Source: Rahnella bruchi (GTDB lineage: Bacteria > Pseudomonadota > Gammaproteobacteria > Enterobacterales > Enterobacteriaceae). From it: DNA of 64,000 bases. Both the position numbers and the translations under genes were made by a program. This document shows, one piece after another, positions 25,212 through 33,831 of the stretch; within the stretch, counting starts at the first letter, position 1, and each line of letters starts with the position of its first letter. Where the stretch lies: positions 62,001 to 126,000 of the forward strand of contig NZ_QZWI01000007.1 in assembly GCF_003614975.1 (NCBI RefSeq). Direction: 5' to 3'. The notes below the pieces were generated by a model, which saw only the letters and a list, made by a program, of their open reading frames with translations, made no database searches and had not been told where the DNA came from.

Positions 25212-26158
25212 TCACCTTACAAACTGTATATATCCTCGCAGGACTGATGTTCTGCGCTTACGCCTTCTTTAACCTGCTCGATAAAAGCAATTCACGTCGT
25301 TATGTGAACGCGCTGTTCTGGGGCGTTTACGGTATTACGTTCCTGTTTGGCGCAGAGTTACCGCATTTCGTCACCGGCTGCATGGCGATTTTACTGGCCG
25401 TCATTGCCGGTACCGGAAAACTCGGGAAAGGTAAAACCGATAACGATCAACCGCAAATGGTGGAAAAACGTGAGGCGGGTGCGAAGCGTTTTGGGAATAA
25501 ATTATTTATTCCTGCCCTGCTCATCCCCATTGTGACACTGATTGGCACCCTGACACTCAAATACACGCCGCTGGTGGAAACCAAAAACGTCACGCTGATT
25601 TCGCTGGTGATCGGCACACTGGTGGCATTTATTGTCGCGCTGTTGCTGCTGCGCGATTCGCCGTTCAAAGCAATTAAAGCTGGCGGACAGACGATGGATA
25701 CCGTCGGCTGGGCGGCTATTTTGCCACAGATGCTGGCCGCTCTGGGCGCACTGTTTGCGCTGGCAGGCGTCGGCGATGTGGTGTCGGAACTGGTGAAAAA
25801 CATCATCCCGCTGGGGTCACCGCTGGCGATTGTTATCGCCTATACCTTCGGAATGGCGCTGTTCACCATGATTATGGGTAACGGCTTCGCTGCCTTCCCG
25901 GTCATGACCGCCGGTATCGGTTTGCCGCTCATCGTTAACCAACTCGGCGGAAATCCGGCCATCATGGGCGCGATCGGGATGTTATCGGGTTTTTGCGGAA
26001 CGCTGATGACGCCAATGGCCGCCAATTTCAACATTGTTCCGGCGGCTTTGCTTGAATTGCAGGACAAAAATGGCGTGATCAAAGCGCAGTGGAAAACCGG
26101 CGTATTGCTGTTACTGGTCAACACCGCCTTTATGTATCTCTTTGTATTCCGTTTCTGA
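25208..26158 (+). CDS. DUF979 family membrane protein, predicted transporter subunit
   Basis: 316 aa, about nine to ten hydrophobic segments. Starts by ATGA overlap with DUF969, so the two are translationally coupled and likely form one permease. Family-typical segments are GWAAILPQMLAALGALFALAGVG, MGNGFAAFPVMTAGIGLPLIV and GFCGTLMTPMAANFNIVPAALLEL, which resemble the re-entrant hairpins of ion-transporter-superfamily carriers. Substrate predicted as 5-oxoproline or a related small carboxylate; that is inference from gene clustering elsewhere. Confidence 0.88.
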   Translation: MITLQTVYILAGLMFCAYAFFNLLDKSNSRRYVNALFWGVYGITFLFGAELPHFVTGCMAILLAVIAGTGKLGKGKTDNDQPQMVEKREAGAKRFGNKLFIPALLIPIVTLIGTLTLKYTPLVETKNVTLISLVIGTLVAFIVALLLLRDSPFKAIKAGGQTMDTVGWAAILPQMLAALGALFALAGVGDVVSELVKNIIPLGSPLAIVIAYTFGMALFTMIMGNGFAAFPVMTAGIGLPLIVNQLGGNPAIMGAIGMLSGFCGTLMTPMAANFNIVPAALLELQDKNGVIKAQWKTGVLLLLVNTAFMYLFVFRF

Positions 26159-26169
26159 TAAGGGAAAAG

Positions 26170-27192
26170 ATGACAACGCAACCGACATTGAAACTGACAC
26201 CGGAAATGGCGTCCCGTTTTGCTTCACTGGCGCTGAACCATTTAACGCGCGAGTATCCGAATAAAATTATGCACGCCATGAGCAGCGCGGCGGATGCACA
26301 GACCCCGCGCGAGCTGCATCCGATTTTTTACGGCAGCTACGACTGGCATTCTTGCGTTCATGGTTACTGGCTGTTATTGCGCCTGCTGGACCGTTTTCCT
26401 GACCTGCCGGAAGCTGAAAAAATCGTCAGCGTGGTCACGGCGCATTTCACCGCCGAAAATGTCGCGGCGGAGATGGCTTATCTGCAACAGCCACAGCATA
26501 ACGGATTCGAACGGCCTTACGGCTGGGCATGGTTTCTGGCCCTGACACAGCAACTGCATGAAATGGCATTGCCGCAGGCCGCCGGATGGGCCAAAACGCT
26601 GGCACCGATGAGTCGCTTCTTCGAGAAAAGTTTTGCCGATTTTCTGCCGAAAGCCACCTATCCGCTGCGCGTCGGCAGCCATTTTAATACGGCCTTCGCT
26701 CTGGCACTGACGCTCGATTATGCGCGCAGTGTTAAGCACTCTGCACTGGCGTCGACCATTGAGGAAACGGCGTTGCGCTGGCATCTGGAGGATGTGCATT
26801 GTCAGGCGTGGGAGCCGGGTGGTGATGAATTCCTTTCACCTTCGCTGATGGAAGCTGAGCTGATGCGCCGCGTGTTGCCTGCGGAGGCCTTTGTGACCTG
26901 GTTCGGGCGTTTCCTGCCTGACCTGGCACACAGCCAGCCCGCAACGCTTTTCACCCCGGCGACAGTGACTGACCGTAATGATGGCAAAATCGGCCATCTC
27001 GACGGACTCAATCTCAGCCGCGCGTGGTGCCAGCGTTCTCTGGCGGGCGCGTTGCCTGCCGGTGATCCGCGTACTGCGCTGCTGCGCCAGACCGCCGAAG
27101 CGCATTTGCACAGCGCGCTGGATCATCTCGACAGTTCATACATGGGCGAACACTGGCTGGCGACTTTCGCACTGTTAGCACTCGAGGCCTGA
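26170..27192 (+). CDS. DUF2891 family protein
   Basis: 340 aa, soluble. The ATG at 26170 has AAGGGA 5-6 nt upstream; an in-frame start inside the DUF979 gene (26089) is unlikely. Family signatures are the N-terminal FYGSYDWHSCVHGYWLL, the PYGWAWFLAL repeat, and the later HLDGLNLSRAWC and YMGEHWLATFALLA. The repeated aromatic/His-rich helices suggest an alpha/alpha toroid like those of glycosidases or terpenoid cyclases, but no activity is known to me. Its position 11 bp after the DUF969/DUF979 transporter genes suggests that it acts on the imported compound. Confidence 0.85.
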   Translation: MTTQPTLKLTPEMASRFASLALNHLTREYPNKIMHAMSSAADAQTPRELHPIFYGSYDWHSCVHGYWLLLRLLDRFPDLPEAEKIVSVVTAHFTAENVAAEMAYLQQPQHNGFERPYGWAWFLALTQQLHEMALPQAAGWAKTLAPMSRFFEKSFADFLPKATYPLRVGSHFNTAFALALTLDYARSVKHSALASTIEETALRWHLEDVHCQAWEPGGDEFLSPSLMEAELMRRVLPAEAFVTWFGRFLPDLAHSQPATLFTPATVTDRNDGKIGHLDGLNLSRAWCQRSLAGALPAGDPRTALLRQTAEAHLHSALDHLDSSYMGEHWLATFALLALEA

Positions 27193-27267
27193 GCCCTTTT
27201 TCCTCCGTGAAGCGCCGGATTGCTCGTGAACAGCTTTTGATCAGAAATAGTGTTTGATCAGGAATAG

Positions 27268-28059
27268 CTAGCGCACAATCCCGCGCGCTGAACGGAGGAA
27301 GAATTCATTGAAATGGCACAGGAGCGGATATTCAACGCTCAGACGCCCGATCTCCAGCCTTACTTTTTCGATCGCCGCCTGCTGGTGATACAGCAGGTCA
27401 TACAGATAGCGGATCACCTCCCGCTCAGCGTGTTCTGCCTGCATGAATCTGCTGGCCAGTTCATTAATCCCCTGCGGCGACGCACGGTTGCCCCCCGCCA
27501 GAACATAAGGAGGGACATCCTGCACAACGCAGGATCCGGCCAGCAGACGGGCTCCCGTGCCAATAATGCAAAACTGATGGACCGCACACATCGCATCAAT
27601 GTACGTTTCATTCCCAAGCTCTACATGCCCGGCCAGTCCGCTGTTCTCGCCCATAAAAATGCCATTCCCTACCTGACAGTCATGTCCGATATGCACACCG
27701 CGTCCCAGGTGATTGTCGTCGCCAATTCGGGTCATCCCTCCGCCCTGTGCGGTTCCCCGATGCAATGTGGCATGACACCCGATCCTGTTGCCGTTGCCTA
27801 TTTCCAGCCCGGCAGGTTCTCCGGCATATTTCAGATCCTGACTGATTTCGCCAATCGATGAACCCATCCCAATCTGGTTATCTGACCCGATTTGCGTGTT
27901 CCCGTTGATGACCACATGCGAAGAAATTATTGTCCCTTCCCCGATTTTCACACCGGCGGAAATAATACAAAAAGGCCCAATCACTACCCGCGGGCCGATA
28001 ATGACATCTGATTCGATGATACTGCTGGCCGCAATGGTGGCCGAAGATGAAATAAACAC
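27268..28059 (-). CDS. LpxA-like acyl-ACP--UDP-sugar O-acyltransferase paralogue
   Basis: 263 aa (E. coli LpxA 262), left-handed parallel beta-helix built from hexapeptide repeats. Many LpxA active-site positions persist: DLKYAGEPAGLEIG, HRGTAQGGGMTRIG, the His pair of HIGHDCQVGN (catalytic His of LpxA), LAGHVELG and AVHQFCIIG. The C-terminal helical part differs: the KRRGFS segment that contacts the substrate in LpxA is replaced by SRFMQAEHAER. It lies outside the lpxD-fabZ-lpxA-lpxB cluster of this order, so it is probably a second copy with altered acyl or sugar specificity. GTG start with AAGGA upstream. Divergent from eptA, another lipid A enzyme. Confidence 0.85.
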   Translation of the reverse strand: MFISSSATIAASSIIESDVIIGPRVVIGPFCIISAGVKIGEGTIISSHVVINGNTQIGSDNQIGMGSSIGEISQDLKYAGEPAGLEIGNGNRIGCHATLHRGTAQGGGMTRIGDDNHLGRGVHIGHDCQVGNGIFMGENSGLAGHVELGNETYIDAMCAVHQFCIIGTGARLLAGSCVVQDVPPYVLAGGNRASPQGINELASRFMQAEHAEREVIRYLYDLLYHQQAAIEKVRLEIGRLSVEYPLLCHFNEFFLRSARGIVR

Positions 28060-28413
28060 AAACGTCCTTCTGTCAGCCGGTAAGCCGCCAGTGGTGAATT
28101 AAACGTGTCAGGAGTAATCAGGAAAGGTCAGAATGAGCGGAAGGAAACGCACTCAGAAAGGCTTAAACGAAACTGTTTATATTTAAACGACATTTCACTA
28201 TACCGTACAGGATAAGGCTTCAGGAGGTGAAAACAGGCCAACTATTTTTTATTTATTTTCTGAACCTTTTCTAAAAATCCCCCACGTTAAACATTTATGA
28301 CATTCCATTAAGGCTTTCTTAAGCTTGAACCAATACTATGCTAACCATCCAACTAGACACGTTATGTTTGCTACGCATTACGTTTGCTTTTCTTACCCTT
28401 TTGGGAGTTGTCA
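28060..28413. other. Divergent promoter region between the LpxA paralogue and eptA
   Basis: 354 bp containing a PmrA box at 28307-28323 and a -10-like TATGCT at 28337-28342 pointing toward eptA. The leftward promoter of the LpxA paralogue should lie around 28100-28200 but no clear boxes were identified. Confidence 0.6.
28307..28323 (+). promoter_or_regulatory. PmrA (BasR) box upstream of eptA
   Basis: ATTAAG-GCTTT-CTTAAG matches the PmrA direct-repeat consensus YTTAAK-N5-YTTAAK at all but the first base. It lies 90 bp before the eptA start and 14 bp upstream of a -10-like TATGCT. In Salmonella and relatives PmrA activates eptA in response to Fe3+, mild acid or polymyxin, so the same control is expected here. 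Confidence 0.72.
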
Positions 28414-30045
28414 TTGCGCTATTTATTGCCAAAAATCAGCTATTTTAAGCTCACCTTGCTCTTAACGTTGTATTTTACCTTTGTCGTCAACCTGCCGATT
28501 TTGCTGCACTTTTATCGCATTCTCCATGCGTTACCTGCTTATAATCTGGCCTTTGCCCTGACGATCCCGGTAGTGCTGTTTGCTGCGCTGAACTTTGTCT
28601 TCACCCCGTTCAGCTTCCGCCCGTTGCTTAAGCCTTTCTTTATCATTGTGTTGCCGGTCAGCGCCCTCGCCAGTTTTGCGATGATGACCTTTCAGGTCGT
28701 TTTCGACCGCGGCATGATCGAAAACATTATTGAGACCCAATCGTCTGAAGCGACGTCGTACCTCAATCTCAAAGTGGTGCTGTGGTTTGTCTTTACCGGC
28801 ATCCTGCCTGCGGTGCTGTTATTCCTGACACCGGTCAGTTATGAGAAAACCCGCCTGCGTCGCCTCGGCGTGCGTCTGGTGTCGATGGTGATCTCACTGC
28901 TGGTGGTGGCGTCGGTCGCCGGAGTTTTCTATAAAGATTACGCGTCAGTCGGGCGTAATAACCGCACACTCAATCTGGAAATCGTCCCGACCAATTATCT
29001 GTACAGCGCATTCCAGTACATGAATCACCGCTATTTCACACCGAAGATGCCTTTCCAGACGATAGGTGACGATGCAAAACTGGTGCAACAACCCGGTCAG
29101 AAACCGAATCTGGTCTTCCTGGTCGTGGGTGAAACCGCGCGGGCGCAAAACCAGTCGTGGAATGGTTATGACAAACCAACCAACCCATATACACAGGCCA
29201 TTGCGGATGTGGTGAATTTCAGCAAAATGACGTCATGCGGTACCGCAACGGCAATTTCCGTGCCGTGCATGTTCTCGAATATGAAACGCACCAGCTACGA
29301 CGCTAACCGCGCCCGTAACAGTGAAGGTTTGCTGGATATTTTGCATAAAGCCGGTGTGTCCGTTTTCTGGAAAGATAACGATGAAGGCTGTAAAGGTGTC
29401 TGTGACCGCGTGCCTAACGTGATCATCGATACTCAAAAAGACGGCAAATATTGTGATGGCGACACCTGCTACGACATGGCGCTGATGCAAAATATTGATA
29501 GTGATATTAAAAACGACGGCAAAAATACCCTGATCGCCCTTCATCTGATTGGCAGCCACGGGCCAACGTATTACAAACGTTATCCGCCGCAATTTCGCAA
29601 GTTCACGCCTGACTGTCCGCGAAGCGACATTGAAAACTGCACGCAGGAACAGCTGGTCAATACCTACGACAATACCCTGCTCTACACGGATTATCTGGTG
29701 TCGCAGGTGATTGAAAAGGCGAAACAGTATCAGGATAAATATAACGTGGCGGTGATTTACCTTTCCGACCACGGTGAATCACTGGGCGAAAACGGGTTGT
29801 ATCTGCACGGCACACCTTACAGCGTCGCGCCTGCTCAGCAGACGCATGTTCCGATGTTGTTCTGGCTGTCCGAAGGTTATGCAAAAGCGCAGGGCATCGA
29901 CATGCAATGCCTGAAAGCCAATGCGGCAGACAAAGATGTCTCACAGGATAATCTGTTCCACACTGTGCTCAGCGCGATGAATGTTCAGACGTCGGAGCAT
30001 GATCCTCAGCTCGATATTCTTGCTGCCTGTAAAGCGTCTCACTGA
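28414..30045 (+). CDS. eptA: Phosphoethanolamine--lipid A transferase EptA
   Basis: 543 aa (E. coli 547). Inner-membrane enzyme adding phosphoethanolamine to lipid A phosphates, lowering surface charge and polymyxin binding. Five N-terminal membrane helices (about residues 5-165) precede a periplasmic sulfatase-like domain with VVGETARAQNQSW (metal-binding Glu), the catalytic Thr within SCGTATAISVPCMFS, disulphide-forming cysteines (GCKGVCDRVP, CDGDTC), and YLSDHGESLGENGLYLHGTPY. I chose the TTG at 28414 because GGGAG lies 6 nt upstream and it begins at the family position; the next alternatives lack a site. A PmrA box lies upstream. Confidence 0.94.
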   Translation: MRYLLPKISYFKLTLLLTLYFTFVVNLPILLHFYRILHALPAYNLAFALTIPVVLFAALNFVFTPFSFRPLLKPFFIIVLPVSALASFAMMTFQVVFDRGMIENIIETQSSEATSYLNLKVVLWFVFTGILPAVLLFLTPVSYEKTRLRRLGVRLVSMVISLLVVASVAGVFYKDYASVGRNNRTLNLEIVPTNYLYSAFQYMNHRYFTPKMPFQTIGDDAKLVQQPGQKPNLVFLVVGETARAQNQSWNGYDKPTNPYTQAIADVVNFSKMTSCGTATAISVPCMFSNMKRTSYDANRARNSEGLLDILHKAGVSVFWKDNDEGCKGVCDRVPNVIIDTQKDGKYCDGDTCYDMALMQNIDSDIKNDGKNTLIALHLIGSHGPTYYKRYPPQFRKFTPDCPRSDIENCTQEQLVNTYDNTLLYTDYLVSQVIEKAKQYQDKYNVAVIYLSDHGESLGENGLYLHGTPYSVAPAQQTHVPMLFWLSEGYAKAQGIDMQCLKANAADKDVSQDNLFHTVLSAMNVQTSEHDPQLDILAACKASH

Positions 30046-30097
30046 ATTGCTCTGAACTGAACTCATCAGAGGTTCTTAAACGGTTTGCTGCCGGATT

Positions 30098-30994
30098 TCA
30101 CGGCAGCAAACCGCACTCCTCCAGAATACTTTTCGCCAGCGCGCTGACTGTCTGATCATACCGCTGCGTTTCATTATCGAGCATCATGTACAACGACGTT
30201 TGCCGGATCGTTCTTGCCGACAATATCAGGCGGCTGAGCAGGCCGTTTTCCAGCGCTTTATCCACACTTTCCAGCGGCAACCAGCCGTAACCGACGCCCA
30301 CCGTGATCGCTTCCAGTGCCGCTCCGACGGTTGTGAATGTCCAGTGCGCCACCGTGCCAGCCGGATGCTTATCTTCCGGCGGCGCATGGCGGTCAGCAAC
30401 GCTTATCAGCGGGAAACGTGCCAGATCCTGCGCAGTCAGCGGAGCAGGCAAAGACAGCAGCGGATGATCACTTTTCGCCACCGGCACAAAATCCACATCC
30501 AGCAGAAAGCGTCCGAGAATGGCGTTTTCCGGTGCCAGCGTAGTGATATATAAATCAGCCGATTGTTCGCTGAGTTGTTCCAGGCTTTCGCCGCGTAAAA
30601 TCTCGGTCAGATGCACGCGGGTGTCCGGAAACTGCATCTGGAAGTGTTTCAGTGCGCGGAACAGCCTGTTTTTGGGAAACACGCTGTCGACCACCAGACT
30701 CAGTTCGGTGCGCACTCCCCCTTTCAGCCCGGCAGCCCGATGTTCAAGCTGTAAAAACGCTGAAATCAGCGGCGTTGCTTGTGCCAGTAAGGCGCGCCCC
30801 TGTTCAGTCAGCGTGGCCTTCCTGCCATTGATCTCCAGCAACGGTAAACCGATGCGTTCCTGTAGTCCGCTCAGCGCATAGCTGACAGAAGACTGACTGC
30901 GGTTGAGCACCGTCGCGGCCTGCGCGTAACTGCCTTGCTCTATCACCGTTTGTAACACCACCCATTGCTCAAGTGTGGTTCTTGGTAGCGCCAT
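30098..30994 (-). CDS. LysR family regulator, probable padC regulator
   Basis: 298 aa. N-terminal helix-turn-helix (GSYAQAATVLNRSQSSVSYALSGLQERIG at about 16-45) and a periplasmic-binding-protein-like effector domain. AGGACAGGG precedes the ATG. It is divergent from padC with a 147-bp spacer that contains a T-N11-A palindrome (31045-31057), the classical LysR arrangement. It is therefore likely to control padC in response to hydroxycinnamic acids. In Gram-positives padC is controlled by PadR, so this is a different regulator type; the link is inference from position. Confidence 0.93.
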   Translation of the reverse strand: MALPRTTLEQWVVLQTVIEQGSYAQAATVLNRSQSSVSYALSGLQERIGLPLLEINGRKATLTEQGRALLAQATPLISAFLQLEHRAAGLKGGVRTELSLVVDSVFPKNRLFRALKHFQMQFPDTRVHLTEILRGESLEQLSEQSADLYITTLAPENAILGRFLLDVDFVPVAKSDHPLLSLPAPLTAQDLARFPLISVADRHAPPEDKHPAGTVAHWTFTTVGAALEAITVGVGYGWLPLESVDKALENGLLSRLILSARTIRQTSLYMMLDNETQRYDQTVSALAKSILEECGLLP

Positions 30995-31044
30995 TTACCC
31001 TGTCCTTTCACCTGCATTCATATCGGAATAATAGATGGTTTTAA

Positions 31045-31057
31045 TCTAAATTTAGCA
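31045..31057. promoter_or_regulatory. Candidate LysR operator in the padC promoter region
   Basis: T-N11-A motif whose core CTAAATTTAG (31046-31055) is a perfect 10-bp palindrome, 87 bp before padC and 51 bp from the lysR start. Position and form fit a LysR-type box; binding is not shown. Confidence 0.5.
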
Positions 31058-31141
31058 TTTTTTAATCAAATTTTTAGCGAGTAAACTTCTTCTCATCGAA
31101 ACAAAACGTTTCATTCCAACACTGAGTTAAGGAGCATTACC

Positions 31142-31648
31142 ATGAGCAACTTTGATAAACATGACCTGAGCGGTTTCGTTGGCAAACATGTGGTTTATAC
31201 CTATGACAACGGCTGGAATTATGAAATCTACGTCAAAAACGCGCAGACTCTGGATTACCGTATTCACAGCGGCATTGTGGGCAACCGTTGGGTGAAAGAT
31301 CAGCGGGCTTATATCGTTCGTGTGGCGTCAGACGTTTATAAAATTTCCTGGACTGAACCGACCGGGACTGACGTCAGTCTGATTGTTAATCTGGGCGATA
31401 ACGTGTTCCACGGCACTATTTTCTTCCCGCGGTGGGTTATCAACAATCCGGAAAAAACCGTTTGCTTCCAGAACGATCATATTCCGCTGATGAATGCTTA
31501 CCGCGATGCCGGTCCGGCATATCCGACAGAAATCATCGACGAATTCGCAACCATCACATTCGTGCGTGATTGTGGTGCGGATAACGATACGGTGATCGAC
31601 TGCGCTGCGAGCGAACTGCCTGCGAACTTCCCTGACAATCTGCGTTAA
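31142..31648 (+). CDS. padC: Phenolic acid decarboxylase PadC
   Basis: 168 aa, full length for the family. Cytoplasmic, cofactor-free beta-barrel enzyme that decarboxylates p-coumaric, ferulic and caffeic acids to 4-vinylphenols, detoxifying plant hydroxycinnamates. Family blocks are DLSGFVGKHVVYTYDNGWNYE (with the Tyr residues of the active site), HSGIVGNRWVKDQ, and IFFPRWVINNPEKTVCFQN. AAGGAG lies 8 nt before the ATG. It is divergent from a LysR gene and ends at a terminator. Its presence suggests contact with plant material. Confidence 0.96.
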   Translation: MSNFDKHDLSGFVGKHVVYTYDNGWNYEIYVKNAQTLDYRIHSGIVGNRWVKDQRAYIVRVASDVYKISWTEPTGTDVSLIVNLGDNVFHGTIFFPRWVINNPEKTVCFQNDHIPLMNAYRDAGPAYPTEIIDEFATITFVRDCGADNDTVIDCAASELPANFPDNLR

Positions 31649-31687
31649 CTTCAGCAAATCCCGCAGAGTGATTTATCCCGATGAAAA

Positions 31688-31716
31688 AAAACGCAGCCCG
31701 GTCAGGCTGCGGTTTT
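31688..31716. terminator. Terminator between padC and the alpha/beta hydrolase gene
   Basis: CGCAGCC (31692-31698) cggtca GGCTGCG (31705-31711) with GTTTTT after and an A8 run before, so it works for both convergent genes. Confidence 0.85.
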
Positions 31717-31745
31717 TCATGGCTTGAAGATAAATAATTAAAGGA

Positions 31746-32759
31746 TCAGCGCGACAGTGTCTTCAGCAATGACGCATTAAATTTCTCCGGTTCTTCCATC
31801 TGCGGGGCATGGCCGAGACCTTTGAATACAATCAGCTTCGCATGGGGGATCAGTTTCGCGACCTGTTTACCCAGCACATTGTAGTGACCAATTTTGGCTT
31901 TTACCGCTGGCGGCGCGATGTCGCTGCCAATCGCAGTGGTGTCGGCGGTGCCGATCATCAGCGTGGTCGGCACACGCAGATTCTTGAATTCGTAATAGAC
32001 CGGCTGCGTGAAAATCATGTCGTAAATCAGCGCAGAGTTCCAGGCTACCAGTTTATGCCCCGGCCCGTTGTTCAGCCCAGCCAGCATATCCACCCAGCGG
32101 TCATATTCCGGCTTCCACTTATTCACGTAATAGGTTTTCAGTTCATACTGCTTAATGCTGTCGGCGGAAGTATTCAGCTCACGCGTATACCACTGATCGA
32201 CCGTGCGGTACGGCACGCCTTTAGCTTTCCAGTCTTCCAGACCAATAGGATTTACCATCACCAGCTTTGAGACTTCCGGAGCAAACATCAGGCTGTAACG
32301 CGTCGCCAGCATGCCGCCGGTTGAATGCCCGACAATCACGGCTTTAGTTATTTTCAGGCTTTTCAACAATTCATGAGTATTGATCGCCAGTTGCTGAAAA
32401 CTGTACTGATAATGTTGCGGTTTGGTCGATGAGCAAAATCCGACCTGATCGGGCGCAATCACTCTGTAGCCTTTGCCCGCCAGCGCTTTAATGGTGTCGC
32501 CCCACGTCGCCGCACAGAAGTTTTTCCCATGCATCAGCACCACGGTCTGTCCATTTTTTCGACCCACCGGCGATACATCGAGATAGCCCATTTGCAGTTG
32601 CGCACCCTGGGAATTAAAGGAGAAATGTTTCAGCGGGAAAGGATAGTCAAAGCCCTGTAATTGCGGCCCGTAGCTCGGCGCATCAGCGGCAAGCGCTGCA
32701 CCTGATATGGATAATGAGAAAACAGCGGCAGAAAGAAGTATTTTAAGACGGGGAAGCAT
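31746..32759 (-). CDS. Exported alpha/beta hydrolase
   Basis: 337 aa from the ATG at 32759 (AGGA site); a start 12 codons upstream lacks one. The N-terminus is a Sec signal (about residues 1-24, ending GAALAADA), so the enzyme is periplasmic. The fold is marked by VVLMHGKNFCAATW (oxyanion region), the nucleophile elbow GHSTGG, TLMIGTADTTAIG (acid region) and GLGHAPQMEEPEKF with the catalytic His. Similar enzymes are annotated as esterases, proline iminopeptidase-like or haloperoxidase-like, and the substrate cannot be predicted. Convergent with padC, 103 bp downstream of aqpZ on the same strand; no functional link to either is evident. Confidence 0.88.
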   Translation of the reverse strand: MLPRLKILLSAAVFSLSISGAALAADAPSYGPQLQGFDYPFPLKHFSFNSQGAQLQMGYLDVSPVGRKNGQTVVLMHGKNFCAATWGDTIKALAGKGYRVIAPDQVGFCSSTKPQHYQYSFQQLAINTHELLKSLKITKAVIVGHSTGGMLATRYSLMFAPEVSKLVMVNPIGLEDWKAKGVPYRTVDQWYTRELNTSADSIKQYELKTYYVNKWKPEYDRWVDMLAGLNNGPGHKLVAWNSALIYDMIFTQPVYYEFKNLRVPTTLMIGTADTTAIGSDIAPPAVKAKIGHYNVLGKQVAKLIPHAKLIVFKGLGHAPQMEEPEKFNASLLKTLSR

Positions 32760-32862
32760 CGGATAGTCCTGGTGTCGGTAACTGACAGGCGGCATAAAGT
32801 CTTATGCTACAAACTTTATGCCGCCAGGAAAACCCGATAAAACTGAAACCGCACGAACTGAA

Positions 32863-33558
32863 TTAGTCTTTAGATTCCAGGACACAGCGGTAAATCAGAC
32901 CGCCCACGATGGCACCCACAATCGGCATCAGCCAGAACATCCACAGCTGATGGATAGCCCAGGTTCCCTGGAACAATGCTACCGCAGTGCTGCGCGCCGG
33001 GTTAACAGACGTGTTAGTCACCGGAATACTGATGAGGTGGATAAGGGTCAGTGCCAGACCAATGGCAATCGGCGCTAAACCTGCCGGTGCACGTTTGTCC
33101 GTCGCCCCATGGATAACAATCAGGAAGATAGCCGTCAGCACACCTTCACACACCATCGCAGCTGCAAGGCTGTAGCCACCCGGTGAATGTTCACCATAAC
33201 CGTTGGATGCAAAACCACTCGCGGTCGCATCAAAACCAGCATGACCGCTGGCAATGACATACAACACCGCCGCAGCAGCAATCCCACCCAGTACCTGAGA
33301 AATAATATAAGGCACGACATCACTGGCCGGAATACGTCCGCCGGCAAATAATCCCAGCGTTACTGCCGGATTAAAATGGCCGCCGGAAATATGGCCGACA
33401 GCAAACGCCATCGTTAATACAGTCAGACCAAACGCTAATGCAACACCGGCAAAACCAATGCCCAGTTCGGGAAAGCCTGCTGCTAAAACTGCGCTACCAC
33501 AACCACCCAAGACTAAAACGAAAGTACCGATAAACTCAGCCGATAATTTCCTAAACAT
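32863..33558 (-). CDS. aqpZ: Aquaporin Z
   Basis: 231 aa, identical in length to E. coli AqpZ. Water channel of the inner membrane with six helices. Both pore-lining NPA motifs are present (HFNPAVT at about residue 62 and SVNPARS at about 185). The selectivity filter region [10 protein letters not shown] and the Arg after the second NPA are those of water-specific aquaporins, not glycerol facilitators. The ATG at 33558 starts [13 protein letters not shown] as in E. coli. Appears monocistronic. Confidence 0.96.
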   Translation of the reverse strand: MFRKLSAEFIGTFVLVLGGCGSAVLAAGFPELGIGFAGVALAFGLTVLTMAFAVGHISGGHFNPAVTLGLFAGGRIPASDVVPYIISQVLGGIAAAAVLYVIASGHAGFDATASGFASNGYGEHSPGGYSLAAAMVCEGVLTAIFLIVIHGATDKRAPAGLAPIAIGLALTLIHLISIPVTNTSVNPARSTAVALFQGTWAIHQLWMFWLMPIVGAIVGGLIYRCVLESKD

Positions 33559-33831
33559 ACAAAACCCCTGCATTTATAAACCAAAAATTTCGCTTAATAG
33601 CGTAATAAGTTACCGTACAATACGCTAAACCGGGATAATACGCTTACAAAATTAGATAAATACAAAATTGAAAAAATCAGAATAGGGTTCAACAATGACC
33701 CATTAATGATTTGTTTCAAAAGACTGGCTTATCAATGGCGTGAAGTTAACCTTCTTATTCAGCTGTAACATGGGTTAACAGTATTATAGGTTATATTAAC
33801 AATATGAAACTTCTTTCTCTGACTCTCACAG

